Positions 36,742-48,050 of a stretch of 64,000 nt of DNA are shown piece after piece. The stretch covers positions 3,794,964 through 3,858,963 of the forward strand of contig CP034980.1 in NCBI GenBank assembly GCA_004026145.2, in the 5' to 3' direction. The translations under genes were made by a program, and so were the position numbers. This DNA is from Takifugu bimaculatus (lineage: Eukaryota; Chordata; Actinopteri; Tetraodontiformes; Tetraodontidae). Position 1 is the first letter of the stretch. Every line of letters starts with the position of its first letter. Under the pieces are notes generated by a model. It was not told the DNA's origin. It ran no database searches and saw only the letters and a program-made list of their open reading frames with translations.

Positions 36742-37948
36742 TGGCTGAAATGAGAAATACTCACTTTTAACTGTCTGCAAATAACATAAACATCTTCCAC
36801 ATTTCCCTGAGAGAGTTTATAGTGAAGGTTGTTCACAAGAAAGACCTTGAAATGCATGGAAATGCTCCTGAAGTCACATGAAATCACTTTATTTGCAATT
36901 TTGTGAGGGTGGTGGTTTAGCAGAACACTGCCTGGATGAAGGAGTGGATGCTCAGGGTTAAACTTTATTTTTATGACCTGCAATAAACCTTTATTTTCTT
37001 ACCTGTAAAAACAAAATAACTGGATCATAATTTTTTTTTCTCATGTTTTGAAAAATAATGTAATAATTAATGTTTGAGGTCAGAATGAATTGCTGTGCAA
37101 TTATGAAGCTTAACAGGTTTCTGAAGCTTCACTTACAATGTCAGACCAGTTCAATTCAGCTTTATTTAATGTCTTTCAAAAGTGTAATTTTCATTCAAGG
37201 GTGTCTCTCGATGTGTGAACTCCCAAGCGAGCGACAGTGGCAGAAATAAACACTTTAACGGGAAGAAACCTTGAAAACGACCAGGCTCATATTTTCTTTT
37301 TAGGGAAACATGAGATATGACTTTTTAAAATTATATTTCTGTTTTTAGATTAACCTAGAAAACCTCACTGTTGAATAGGGCCAGAGCCACACAAAGGCCC
37401 AGGCTGCCTTTTGCCCTCCACAGTATAGACTGAACCAGATCTGCTCTGTTGATGACTGAAAATGAATTTGTACCCGTTACTACGGTACTGCTCAACATCT
37501 GTACTTCAACATCAACAGGTGATATGTCCTCACTTAGTTTGTGTATTTAGGTGTCTTTTTGACGGGTTGGATATGGACCCAATAGCAGTACACACGAGCT
37601 CAGGATCAATTGGAAAAGTCTTTATTTGATAACAGCAAACTCGGATGTGATCCGCGATTTCAGGAAACAGTCTCCTCTTCAGACCAGTGGCCCAAAAGGA
37701 GTCTCTGGTTTAGGATTAGGGGAAGGGAATGGGCTTACTCTTGGTGGAACGTCTGAGGGGAGGGGTCCACAGCTGGGCAGCAAGGCAGAGGTACCGATGA
37801 AGGGCAAGCGGCAGACAAGTCGAAGCCAGGGAAGCAGACTTTAACTGGAGACACGGAGGCAGAGTGCGTGGTCAGAGACAGAAAGCAGGGAGGTTTTGAG
37901 GGGAACAGGCGAGGCAGGCAGAACAAAGACAGGCAGGGTCGGTATCAG
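36742..37948. other. 3' flank of receptor gene A
   Basis: Contains the 3' UTR with AATAAA at 36982-36987, a reversed LINE-type tail at about 37141-37292, and a GC-richer block (37560-37945) present in each unit. No gene seen. Confidence 0.65.
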
Positions 37949-38238
37949 TAGTGATGGGCAAATGATACCGAGGCTTCGGAGCTTGTGTCACTCTTCCTGA
38001 AGCGGAGTGATTCGAAACACTGTGTCTGAGCTTGTGTCAAAACACCAGTGTCACGCTGTTTCGCTTCGCGCTTCATTGTTTCAAAATGTTTTGAAGCCTT
38101 TCATTGGCTCAGTCTTTCAGTGTGTGTCATTGGCTCATGGAGTTTGCAGTTTGAGATGCATTATTATGCTTCAAAATCGTTGGGTTGTGAAGAGATAGCG
38201 ATTTGGAGAGTGAGAGTTAGCGTATTTTGGAATGTTTC

Positions 38239-40584
38239 ATGGCGAGTACCACGAATAAGCGACGTTCTAGAGTTTGGGATCATTTTGATCTCATAGAACC
38301 AAATAAGGTATAATGTAGTTCATAGCATTCATTTTATGTTCCCATAATTGAATTGTATTTTTAATTTTTAAATGGGTCTCAAAATTACAATTGCTTGTAG
38401 GTGCGGTGCTGGCAATGCACACAAGAGTTGTCTTTCAGCAACAACACATCATCTATGCTGAGACACTTGCGTGCTAGGCATGACGACAATCATGACCCTG
38501 CCAACACAGGAAATCCTGACAGTAAGCTAAATATATACGTGTATATACTGTGTGTATATATATATATTGTAGCGTGTTGGGGAGGGTCAGAGTGGGAAAT
38601 TCCCAGCATGCTTTGTAGTAGTGTGTTCTGTGGGTTCAGGTTTGTGTTAACCCTGTTTTTTATTTGTTGTAAATGTTATCCTTTGTAACTTTCAATGTTA
38701 ATGTTCTATTTATTGAGTTCTGGTCGTTAATGTGTTTAATTACTGTTTTAATTATTGTTTGCGCCTGGACACCATAAGCGAGATTATGTGTGTCATTGAA
38801 GACTTCCTTTTGTTCGTGTGTTTTCTGTTGAGTGTTAATTAAAGTGGCTCTTTCTGCATTTGAACAGCAGAATAAGCTGACTGAAATCTGCATCTGAGTT
38901 CTTCCGCAACCCAGAACCCGAGCTCGCCACAATATATATGTATGTGTGTGTCTCTTTATTGGAGATGTTGTGTATCATATTCATATAGCAACCATTCTCC
39001 CACAGTGTCCAGAAAACAAAAGCTGGATGAGGCCTTGGTGGACATGATTGTTAAAGATGGTCAGCCCTTTTCTATCGTTGAGGATGAAGGGTTCCAAAAT
39101 TTCATTAAAATCCTGGACCCATCATACGCCACTCCAAGCTGCAAAGCTGTAAAGGCAATGGTGGAAGCAAGGTACGCTGTAGCCAAAGAGAAGGCCTTGG
39201 CAGAAATTAAGCAGACTTCAGCTGTTAGTTTGAGTGCTGACATGTGGACATCAGTCAACATGGATGCGTACCTTGGTGTCACTTGCCATCATGTGTCAGA
39301 CAGCCTAGATCTGGCTACTGTGCTTTTAAGTGTGCAGTATTTTCCTTTGGCCCACACTGCAGCTAGTATTTCAGGTGCAATTGCAAATTTGATGACAGAG
39401 TGGGGAATCACTGGAAAAAGTCTGTGGGATGGTTACTGATGGGGCTCACAATATTGTGGCAAGTGTAACTCTTTTAAATGTTAGACATATTTATTGCTTT
39501 GCCCACATGCTAAATCTCGTTGTCAAAAAATCACACTGTCAGACGTCTGAGCTGGAGAACATGCGCAGTAGGGCCCGCAGAATGGTGGCACACTTCAAGT
39601 CCAGTTCCAAAGCAAAAGAAAAGTTGTGTTCTATTCAGGCTAATATGGGCATGCCCCAAAAAAGCTTGTTCAAGAGGTTGAAACCAGATGGAACAGCACT
39701 TATGCCATGCTCCATAGGCTTTATGAACAGAGAGAACCTTTAGGGGCAGCCCTGGCATCACTTAGCACTGACTTGGTGCCTTTCACTGCTGATGGCTACG
39801 CAGCAATCAACCATTGCCTGACAGTTTTAAGGCCATTCTATCAGGCAACTGTTGCACTTTCTGAGGAAAGAGTGTCGGGTCAAAGGCAATTCCTTTAGTC
39901 AAAATGCTGAGACATGTCATTTCTGCCGAGTGTGCCCAAATGGCTCCTTGTATTGGTGCCACGCTTGCCAACCATTTGAAAAATAATTTACGTGAAAAAT
40001 TCAGTGACGTGGAAAAGGTGAACTCCCTGTCTCTGGCAACCATCTTGGATCCATGATTTAAACAGGCTGGCTTTACGAATCAAAGCAATGCTCAGGCTGC
40101 TGTGGAAAGGCTGACACGAGAGTGTGCCAGTCTCATTGATGCGTCGGCAGAAGATGTGCCACCGGAGACTGCAACATCTGCCAGTGCTAGTGCACAAAAT
40201 CACAACTTGTGGGCTTTATTGGACAACTATGTAGAGTCTCAGCACTGCACCAGCAGCGCATCTGCCAGCACTGCAGTGGAGATCCAGAGGTATGCATGTT
40301 GATTACTGTTGAAACATCAGTCATTCATTGTCTTACTGTCTGTGTCATAGATACTTGAAAGAGCAAATTCTGACAAGAGCCGAGGATCCCTTGAAGTACT
40401 GGGTGGCACGAAAGACTTTGTATCAGATGCTGTGGAAACTTGCCTGCAAGTATCTGTGCATCCCAGCATCATCTGTTCCATGTGAAAGGATATTTTCCAA
40501 AGCTGGGGAGTTGGTCGCCAGAAGAGGAGCAGACTGAAGCCTGCAACAGTAGAGAAAATGATATTTCTCAATAAAAACCTGTGA
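38239..40584 (+). pseudogene. hAT BED-finger transposase, copy A
   Basis: Exons 38239-38307 and 38401-38521 (BED finger, C-x2-C and H-x4-H), 39006-40289 and 40351-40584. The core motifs ADMWTSVN, TDGAHNIVASV and CFAHMLNLVV are present, and the C-terminus carries the hAT dimerisation motif CERIFSKAGELVARR followed by LKPATVEKMIFLNKNL. It is broken by the shared slip before TDGAHN, by a TGA in the L-D-P-R-F-K motif (40055) and by a slip after the VARR motif. ZBED-like hAT family; not functional as written. Confidence 0.85.
38568..38931 (+). mobile_element. Solo LTR nested in hAT intron (copy A)
   Basis: 364 bp from TGTAGCGTG to CTCGCCACA inside the second hAT intron, flanked by ATATAT on both sides. 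The AT-rich flanks make the target duplication uncertain. Confidence 0.6.
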
Positions 40585-41447
40585 GGACGAATAACTTTTC
40601 TGCTTCTGTGAATAATCATTCCAAATCAAACATGACAAACCATTATCTTTAAAGGTTTTCCTTAAAAACACTTCACACAAACAAAAACAATGTTTCGGAA
40701 TTGAGCATGATCATTTGCAAAGTAGGAAGGATCTCTAATCCTGTTGGGGACTTTTAGTACAGTTTTTAAATGAATCTCAACGTGCTCAACAAACACTGAA
40801 CCCTTAATATAATTTGCATTTATTCTTTGGGTTAATCTTGAATGTGTTTTAGAGTAAGGGGAGAGTATCTGCATATTTTATTGTAATGACAATATAATCA
40901 TTATTTGGTATGAATGAACAAAACAACTGGGTGACCACACAGTGAACTTTGATGGTGTCATGGGATTGAAATGATGCCAGTGCTTCAGTCGTGTTCTTTA
41001 GTGGTTGCTATGGCTCCAGATGTCACCATCACTGAAGTCTTGAGGCTTTGAATCTTTTTCGACACAATTGTTAGGAAAGCCTCAGTGCTTCATGAGGCTT
41101 CACTTGTCCACCACTACCTAAGCCATGATGCTGGATAACCTTTTGTCATTATTAGATGCACCTGTCAAGTTCAAGCTCACCAAACCAACTTTGTGTGTCC
41201 AATTATCTTGTGATGATTAGTTACAGGCCATCAAAATGACAAGGGTTCCCACATTTTTTTTTACATTGTATTTAATTTCATACAATTGCATGCTATGAAT
41301 ACTTCAAATCTGTGTTTGGAAATCAAGCTAACACTTTGCTCTTATGGGCAAATGAAGGACTTGCCACCAAGATAATTTTGTGTGAAGTCAGAGTCCATTA
41401 TTACACAACCTCAGAGGGGGTGCCCAAACTTTCTCACACCACTGTTT

Positions 41448-41502
41448 AACACAGTGGGTGGTTGCAGCTAATAACGCTTTTGTATTAAAGTCTTGGCTTC
41501 AG
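41448..41502 (+). pseudogene. Relic stalk exon of a lost receptor gene (unit A)
   Basis: ACACAGTGGGTGGTTGCAGC, then a T-G-T-A-T-(T)AAAGTCT stretch, then CTTCAG|GTGAGG. It aligns with the 3' half of the stalk exon of gene I (27310-27408) and keeps a donor site. No V, C2 or TM exon accompanies it. Confidence 0.55.
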
Positions 41503-43224
41503 GTGAGGACAGGAAATGACAAATTACATGAAAAATGAAATTTGATATGTTCAAATGTACTATGTTCATACACTTATCTCATTTTCTAACATACTTTTTA
41601 AGTTTTTCAGATTTAAACTGTCATTTTTTGTCACCTGTAAAAGCTTCCATTCTCGTTTTGAAAAATAACCAAAAAATAGTCTTAAAAAGGCATGTCTGCT
41701 CATATTTTGCCATTTATTTTTAGGAAAAAAATGCAATTCTAATATAAAGGAACTTACCACATTTTCCCTTCATGTTGAACTGTCAGCTACAGTGTGAATT
41801 CGCTTGAGTCATCTCTAAGGTGCTGAGAATCGAAGCCAAAAAAGGGAAAAAGACATTGGAGGAGAAAATTGTTTACACCTGCTGAGATCCAGTTCAGTTC
41901 AACTGAACTTGTAGTGTCTGTTTCAGTCGAGGGTTTCTCGAGCTGCCTGAGACACCCAGAGCCTGACCCACGAGCAAGAAACAGTGGCAAGAAAAATTCC
42001 ACTTTAAAAGGAGGATAGCTGGAACGGGCCAGGCTCATATTTCTTTAATTATTGAAGGAGATGTGTTACGCAAAACTCACTTTTCAGTGCTTTAACATAT
42101 ATAATTGTACACATATTTGCAGTGTGTTCCCAATGTTGAGCTCAGACCACTATCGGTGTTTAATTCCATCATCTTTTAGGAGGCTGTTACACAATGAACG
42201 ATTCTAATGGTGTCTCTATCATCCAAACAAAACTGTCTCATGGGGTCGGAGGTTTTGTGTTGGTTTTTTTAAGAAATGAAACTCTGGAAACCGACTGCTC
42301 TCTGTCTTCTCCCCGCCCCCTGCCTGCTCCATTTTCAAGGTCACATAAGTGGGAGGAGATCTGTTCTGACATTGCAAATCTGGACCCTCTGCTGAAGGAG
42401 ATTAAATGGGGGTCAATTATAATAAACATATATATGGTCAAGACTAAATAAACAAACAAATACATTCATAAATGGAAAATGACTCTCTTAAACAGTTGCA
42501 ATGACACGACAAACAACCAGGCCATCTTGGCTGACTTTTTCTCTCCAGAGTATAAACTGCTGCAATCCTGATTCAGATTTGGTGACTGAAAACGAAATTT
42601 TTCCTGCTGCCACTGTACTTCTTAATATCTGGTGACATGTCCTCACTCACTGTGTGTACTTATGTGTAGGATAGTTTTTAATATATTCGCACATTACATC
42701 TTTTAATGTGTAGATCTGGACACACACAGGTGCAATTCTGTTTGGAACATTTGTGTGTGTCTGTTCATTTGTTCACACAAATGTTCTTGACAATTCCTTG
42801 TTGATTTTGGGGTTTGCCTCTGCTGTTCACACCTCACTGATCACGTGCTGTAAATTTCTGCTGACGTTGGTGCCTTTATTCAGAAATAAGATGTATTTAC
42901 ATGACTTTATCGTACTTAGAAAATTATTTATTCAATGATTAAATAACAATAATCCTGATATAATAGTCATGTTAGCTTACTGGTGCCAAGCAAACGCAGT
43001 CCTGGCTCGTAATCCCTGAGCAGCATATCTGAGCCTGATTTGAGGTACAGAAGAGACCTCTTGGTCCATATTTTAGCTGAGCTCTGGTACCAAGAACAAC
43101 AATAATGTGAAACAACTCTGGTCTCAGATGTTTGTCTCAAATCCTGTTTCAACCTAAAGAAGAAATCCTTTCTTCTTCTCTCCTGAGTCCATCAGAAGAC
43201 TGTTGTCCTTTTTGGTTCTGACTA

Positions 43225-43290
43225 AAGAGGGAGTGAATGTGACATCACTTCCTTATCTATAGCACGAATACAAGAAGAGATAAAAGCAGA
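43225..43290 (+). promoter_or_regulatory. Putative promoter of receptor gene B
   Basis: A CRE-like TGACATCA (43240-43247) overlaps an ETS-type site (CACTTCCTT, 43246-43254); a GATA-type TTATCT follows and a TATA-like GATAAAAG is at 43279-43286, about 145 nt before the start codon. ETS and GATA sites would suit a blood-cell gene. Inferred from sequence only. Confidence 0.35.
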
Positions 43291-43428
43291 AGTCAGTCAA
43301 ATTTCTCAGTCTGGTCACATCATCAGAAGAGGTTACAGGACGCTCACGCTCGGTTGTTCATGCTGCATTTCTGGTCGTTCTCTGGGGACCTGCTGAGTGG
43401 ATCAACTGAGACCAAACACTGCAGAGGC

Positions 43429-46400
43429 ATGAAGGCTGTGATGGGACTATTGCTGATGTTGGTCAGAGTCTCTCTGGGTGAGCCGTTAAACAGACGACCA
43501 GTCTGATCAGATGTCAGCAGGCTGAGGGAAGTTTAGTGAATATTTTACTCATCTGAACCATTTAAATAAATAGATGTGCTACTCAACAGGAGCCATCGAA
43601 AGAAACCTTGAATAAAACAAATATCTTAAGTTATAATTTGATGGTCAGACTAAAACAAACATTTGATTTTGTGATCCATGGGTTTGATTTCTAATTAAAG
43701 TTTGTAGCACATTTATGATGCTTTGTTGAGCCTCTCTTGTTGAACTCATTATAGTTTAATCCCAAAATCTGTGGACACGTTTAAAACACGTGATGTTGAT
43801 GGTCTCAGCTGGGTGTTTATTTATTGCTGTGATTTGGTCATTTGTGTGTTGTGCAGGTGTAGAAACCTCCTGTGATGGCCGGCAGGATAAAACTCAGTGT
43901 TATGGAGCTCTGGGAGGAACTCTGGTCCTGCCAGTTGATGGACAAAGTCCCAGAGATACTGACATTCAGATGGAGGAACTCAATGTAACGATTCCTGAAT
44001 CGGATGGTAATGGGCCTGTGATTAATAAGTTATCAACCAGGTCAAGGTTTATTTCCCATAATGGAACATTGAGGATGAACAGCCTGAGCAGAACTGATGG
44101 TGGAGAATATAAACTTGAAATATTTAATGAGGATGGAGATGAGAACAGCAGTACGGACTCAACAGTTGAACATCCAAGGTACGTTTGACTGAGAGCTTTG
44201 ATTAAATCTTCCTGTCATGTTCTAACTCTCATATAACACAGGATTCATGTTCTGCTGTGTAGAGAGCTGATCATTTTCTGTTCTAATCAAAGTTCATGTG
44301 TGTTTCAGCTCCTGTGTCGACTGTCCGGCTGACGTCTGAGTGTCTGTCCCAGGGAGAGAAGAGGATGTCCTGCTCCTCTGTTGGAGACAGTCCTCAGTAC
44401 AGCTGGACTCTGGATGGAGACACACTGACAGATGATCAGCTCCTCTCTGGGAATAATGAGACTAATGAGATCATTCTGAAACAAACAGTGTCAGGACGGC
44501 TGGTGTGTTTAGTCAGGAATCACGTCAGTGAAGCCTCAGTAACAGAGATGATTTCAACCTGTGGTGAGTGACAACATGATGGAAACATCTTCATTAATGT
44601 GACATCGATGCTTTTGTGTCAGTGGTTGAACCGTTTCTTCCCTTAGGCTACATTTTCATTGAGTGTCAATTATCAAATGGGACAAACATAACACAGTGGG
44701 TGTTTGCAGCAGATAACACACTGTGTATAACCAACAACCACAACAACAACCATAACTACAGACAATGTTGGTAAGGAGAGTGACATCACAGTGTCTTGAC
44801 TCTACCGGCAGCTTACTTGACTAAATATACTGTATTTCTGTGTGTATTTCCTATGATCTATGCCTATTTCTTTCCTCTCCTCTCCTCTCCCTCTCCCTCT
44901 CCCCTCCCTCTCCCTCTCCCTCTCCCTCCCCTCCCCTCCCCTCCCCTCCCCTCCCCTCATCTCATCTCCTACCTATTCTCTCCTCTCCTCTCCTCTCCCT
45001 CCTCTCTCTCTCCTCTCCTCTCCTCTCCTCTCCTCTCCTCTCGTCTCGTCTCGTCTCCTCTCTTCTCTCCTCTCTTCTCCTCTCTTCTCCTCTCCTCTCC
45101 TCTCCTCTCCTCTCCTCTCCTCTCCTCTCCTCTCCTCTCCTCTCATCCATCTCCTACCTATTCTCCCTCTCCTCCCTCTCCTCTCCTCTCCTCTCTCTCC
45201 TCTCCTCTCCTCTCCTCTCCTCTCCTCTCCTCTCCTCTCCTCTCCTCTCATCTCCTACTCTTCTCTCCTCTCCTCTCATCTCCTACCTCTTCTCTCCTCT
45301 CCTCTCTCTCCTCTCCCTCTCCTCTCCTCTCCTCTCCTCCTCTCCTCCCTCTCCTCTCCTCTCATCTCATCTCATCTCCTCCTATTCTCTCCTCTCCTCT
45401 CCTCTCATCTCCTACCTCTTCTCTTCTCTCCTCTCCTCTCCTCTCCTCTCCTCTCCTCCTCTCCTCTCGTCTCGTCTCGTCTCGTCTCGTCTCGTCTCGC
45501 TCCTCTCCTCTCCTCTCTCTCCTCCTCTCCTCTCCTCCCTCTCCTCTCCTCTCATCTCATCTCCTACCTATTCTCTCCTCTCCTCTCCTCTCATCTCCTA
45601 CCTCTTCTCTTCTCTCCTCTCCTCTCCTCTCCTCTCCTCTCGTCTCGTCTCGTCTCGTCTCGTCTCGTCTCGTCTCGTCTCGTCTCCTCTCCTCTCCTCT
45701 CCTCTCCTCTCCTCTCCTCTCATCTCATCTCCTACCTATTCTCTCCTCTCCTCTCATCTCCTACCTCTCCTCTCCTCTCCTCCCTCTCCTCCTCTCCTCT
45801 CCTCTCCTCTCCTCTCCTCTCCTCTCCTCTCCTCTCATCTCCTACCTATTCTGTCCTCTACCTGTCCTCCCCCTTCTCCTCTCTCTCTACCCAGGACCCC
45901 ATCAGCAGGAGGGTCCCCCTACATGAGCCTGGTCCTGCTCAGGGTTTCTTCCTGTTAAAGGGGAGTTTTTCCTTGCCACTGTTGCTTGTTTGGGGTCAGG
46001 CTCTGGGATTCTGGAAAGCGCCTAGAAACAGTTTCGATTGTAAAAGACACTATATAAATAAAGATTGATTGATTGATTTATTGATTGATAATAACTCCTC
46101 CATTAACTTAACATCTTCCAATCAAACATCCACCCAAGTTAAATATTTGTGTTTTTGTCTTCTATATTAATTTAGTTTATATCATCCAAATGTAATTAGT
46201 ACAATTTTTTTTCAGATTACCTGTCATGATGTTATGATGATCACAGCTGTTACAATGATCAATCCTGTTATGATGCTCAATCCTGTTATGATGATCACAG
46301 CTCTTATGATCACAGTTGTTACTCTGTCAATTGTGGCTCACCTGTATGAGTTCATTTTACTGAGATTTCTTTTCTGTCTCCATGTTTATCCAGATAATGT

Positions 46401-46552
46401 TCTCCTCACACTTTTCTTCCGCGCATTGGTGATGATTTTTATCTTCAGTGGGATTTTCATCTATTTTTACATGGAAGAAGAAGAAGATCCGTGGGACAGC
46501 TGAAGGTTCTGCCATCATCACAGGAGGGACCATGGAGACAACTCAGTTATAA
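43429..46552 (+). CDS. CD2/SLAM-like receptor gene B (several indels)
   Basis: Leader 43429-43477 (MKAVMGLLLMLVRVSLG), V 43857-44178, C2 44309-44563, stalk 44647-44770, TM/tail 46394-46552. The V exon is 322 nt, not 321, with single-base slips near 43931, 43982 and 44136. The stalk exon lacks two bases (near 44730). An extra base at about 46470 turns the basic KKKK tail into MEEEEDPWDS and a stop at 46503. The V domain reads TFRWRNSNVTI around the C strand once slips are ignored, and C2 is identical to that of gene A. It may be a pseudogene or carry sequencing indels; the exon layout is otherwise that of genes C and D. Confidence 0.65.
44873..45890 (+). repeat. CT-rich satellite, unit B
   Basis: About 1.0 kb of pyrimidine-only sequence in the last intron of gene B. 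It has a visible higher-order period: blocks of CTCCT are punctuated by CATCTCCTACCTATTCT (near 44960, 45150, 45555, 45725, 45840) and by (CTCGT)n runs (45475, 45645). Confidence 0.95.
45891..46090 (+). mobile_element. Retroelement 3' tail with (GATT)n end, unit B
   Basis: Same tail as at 36080-36278, differing by single bases, joined directly to the CT satellite. Confidence 0.7.
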
Positions 46553-47763
46553 TGGCTGAAATGAGAAATACTCACTTTTAACTGTCTGCAAATAACATAA
46601 ACATCTTCCACATTTCCCTGAGAGAGTTTATAGTGAAGGTTGTTCACAAGAAAGACCTTGAAATGCATGGAAATGCTCCTGAAGTCACATGAAATCACTT
46701 TATTTGCAATTTTGTGAGGGTGGTGGTTTAGCAGAACACTGCCTGGATGAAGGAGTGGATGCTCAGGGTTAAACTTTATTTTTATGACCTGCAATAAACC
46801 TTTATTTTCTTACCTGTAAAAACAAAATAACTGGATCATAATTTTTTTTTCTCATGTTTTGAAAAATAATGTAATAATTAATGTTTGAGGATCAGAATGA
46901 ATTGCTGTGCAATTATGAAGCTTACAGGTTTCTGAAGCTTCACTTACAATGTCAGACCAGTTCAATTCAGCTTTATTTAATGTCTTTCAAAAGTGTAATT
47001 TTTCATTCAAGGGTTGTCTCTCGATGTGTGAACTCCCAAGCGAGCGACAGTGGCAGAAATAAACACTTTAACGGGAAAGAAACCTTGAAAACGACCAGGC
47101 TCATATTTTCTTTTTAGGGAAACATGAGATATGACTTTTTAAAATTATATTTCTGTTTTTAGATTAACCTAGAAAACCTCACTGTTGAATAGGGCCAGAG
47201 CCACACAAAGGCCCAGGCTGCCTTTTGCCCTCCACAGTATAGACTGAACCAGATCTGCTCTGTTGATGACTGAAAATGAATTTGTACCCGTTACTACGGT
47301 ACTGCTCAACATCTGTACTTCAACATCAACAGGTGATATGTCCTCACTTAGTTTGTGTATTTAGGTGTCTTTTTGACGGGTTGGATATGGACCCAATAGC
47401 AGTACACATGAGCTCAGGATCAATTGGAAAAGTCTTTATTTGATAACAGCAAACTCGGATGTGATCCGCGATTTCAGGAAACAGTCTCCTCTTCAGACCA
47501 GTGGCCCAAAAGGAGTCTCTGGTTTAGGATTAGGGGAAGGGAATGGGCTTACTCTTGGTGGAACGTCTGAGGGGAGGGGTCCACAGCTGGGCAGCAAGGC
47601 AGAGGTTCCGATGAAGGGCAAGCGGCAGACAAGTCGAAGCCAGGGAAGGCAGACTTTAACTGGAGACACGGAGGCAGAGTGCGTGGTCAGAGACAGAAAG
47701 CAGGGAGGTTTTGAGGGGAACAGGCGAGGCAGGCAGAACAAAGACAGGCAGGGTCGGTATCAG
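46553..47763. other. 3' flank of receptor gene B
   Basis: 3' UTR with AATAAA at 46793-46798, reversed LINE-type tail at about 46958-47104, and the GC-richer block shared by all units. No gene seen. Confidence 0.65.
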
Positions 47764-48050
47764 TAGTGATGGGCAAATGATACCGAGGCTTCGGAGCTTG
47801 TGTCACTCTTCCCGAAGCGGAGTGATTCGAAACACTGTGTCTGAACTTGTATCAAAACACCAGTGTCACGCTGTTTCGCAGCTTTCATTGTTTCAAAATG
47901 TTTTGAAGCCTTTCATTGGCTCAGTCTTTCAGTGTGTGTCATTGGCTCATGGAGTTTGCAGTTTGAGATGCATTATTATGCTTCAAAATCGTTGGGTTGT
48001 GAGGAGATAGCGATTTGGAGAGTGAGAGTTAGCGTATTTTAGAATGTTTC

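Larger units (their letters stand above)
37949..41116 (+). mobile_element. hAT transposon, unit A copy
   Basis: The termini are imperfect inverted repeats: TAGTGATGGGCAAATGAT at the 5' end against TAGTGGTGGACAAGTGAA read inward from the 3' end. Flanking bases (GGTATCAG and CCTAAGCC) do not form the 8-bp target duplication expected of hAT elements. The interior encodes a BED-finger hAT transposase with a nested solo LTR. The neighbours are identical to those of the copies in units B and C, so the copy was carried by the tandem duplication. Confidence 0.85.
41117..43428. other. Spacer with relic of a second receptor gene, unit A/B
   Basis: It holds a decayed stalk exon (41448-41502), a reversed retroelement tail (41895-42042), a further stretch related to the 3' flank of the intact gene, and the gene B promoter (43225-43290). 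No intact gene. Confidence 0.6.

Noticed and set aside
39531..40203. Minus-strand frames inside the hAT elements
   Set aside because: Antisense shadows of the transposase exons, repeated in each copy.
37949..41116. An autonomous, active hAT transposon
   Set aside because: All four copies share frame slips, and A and B share a stop in the LDPRFK motif.
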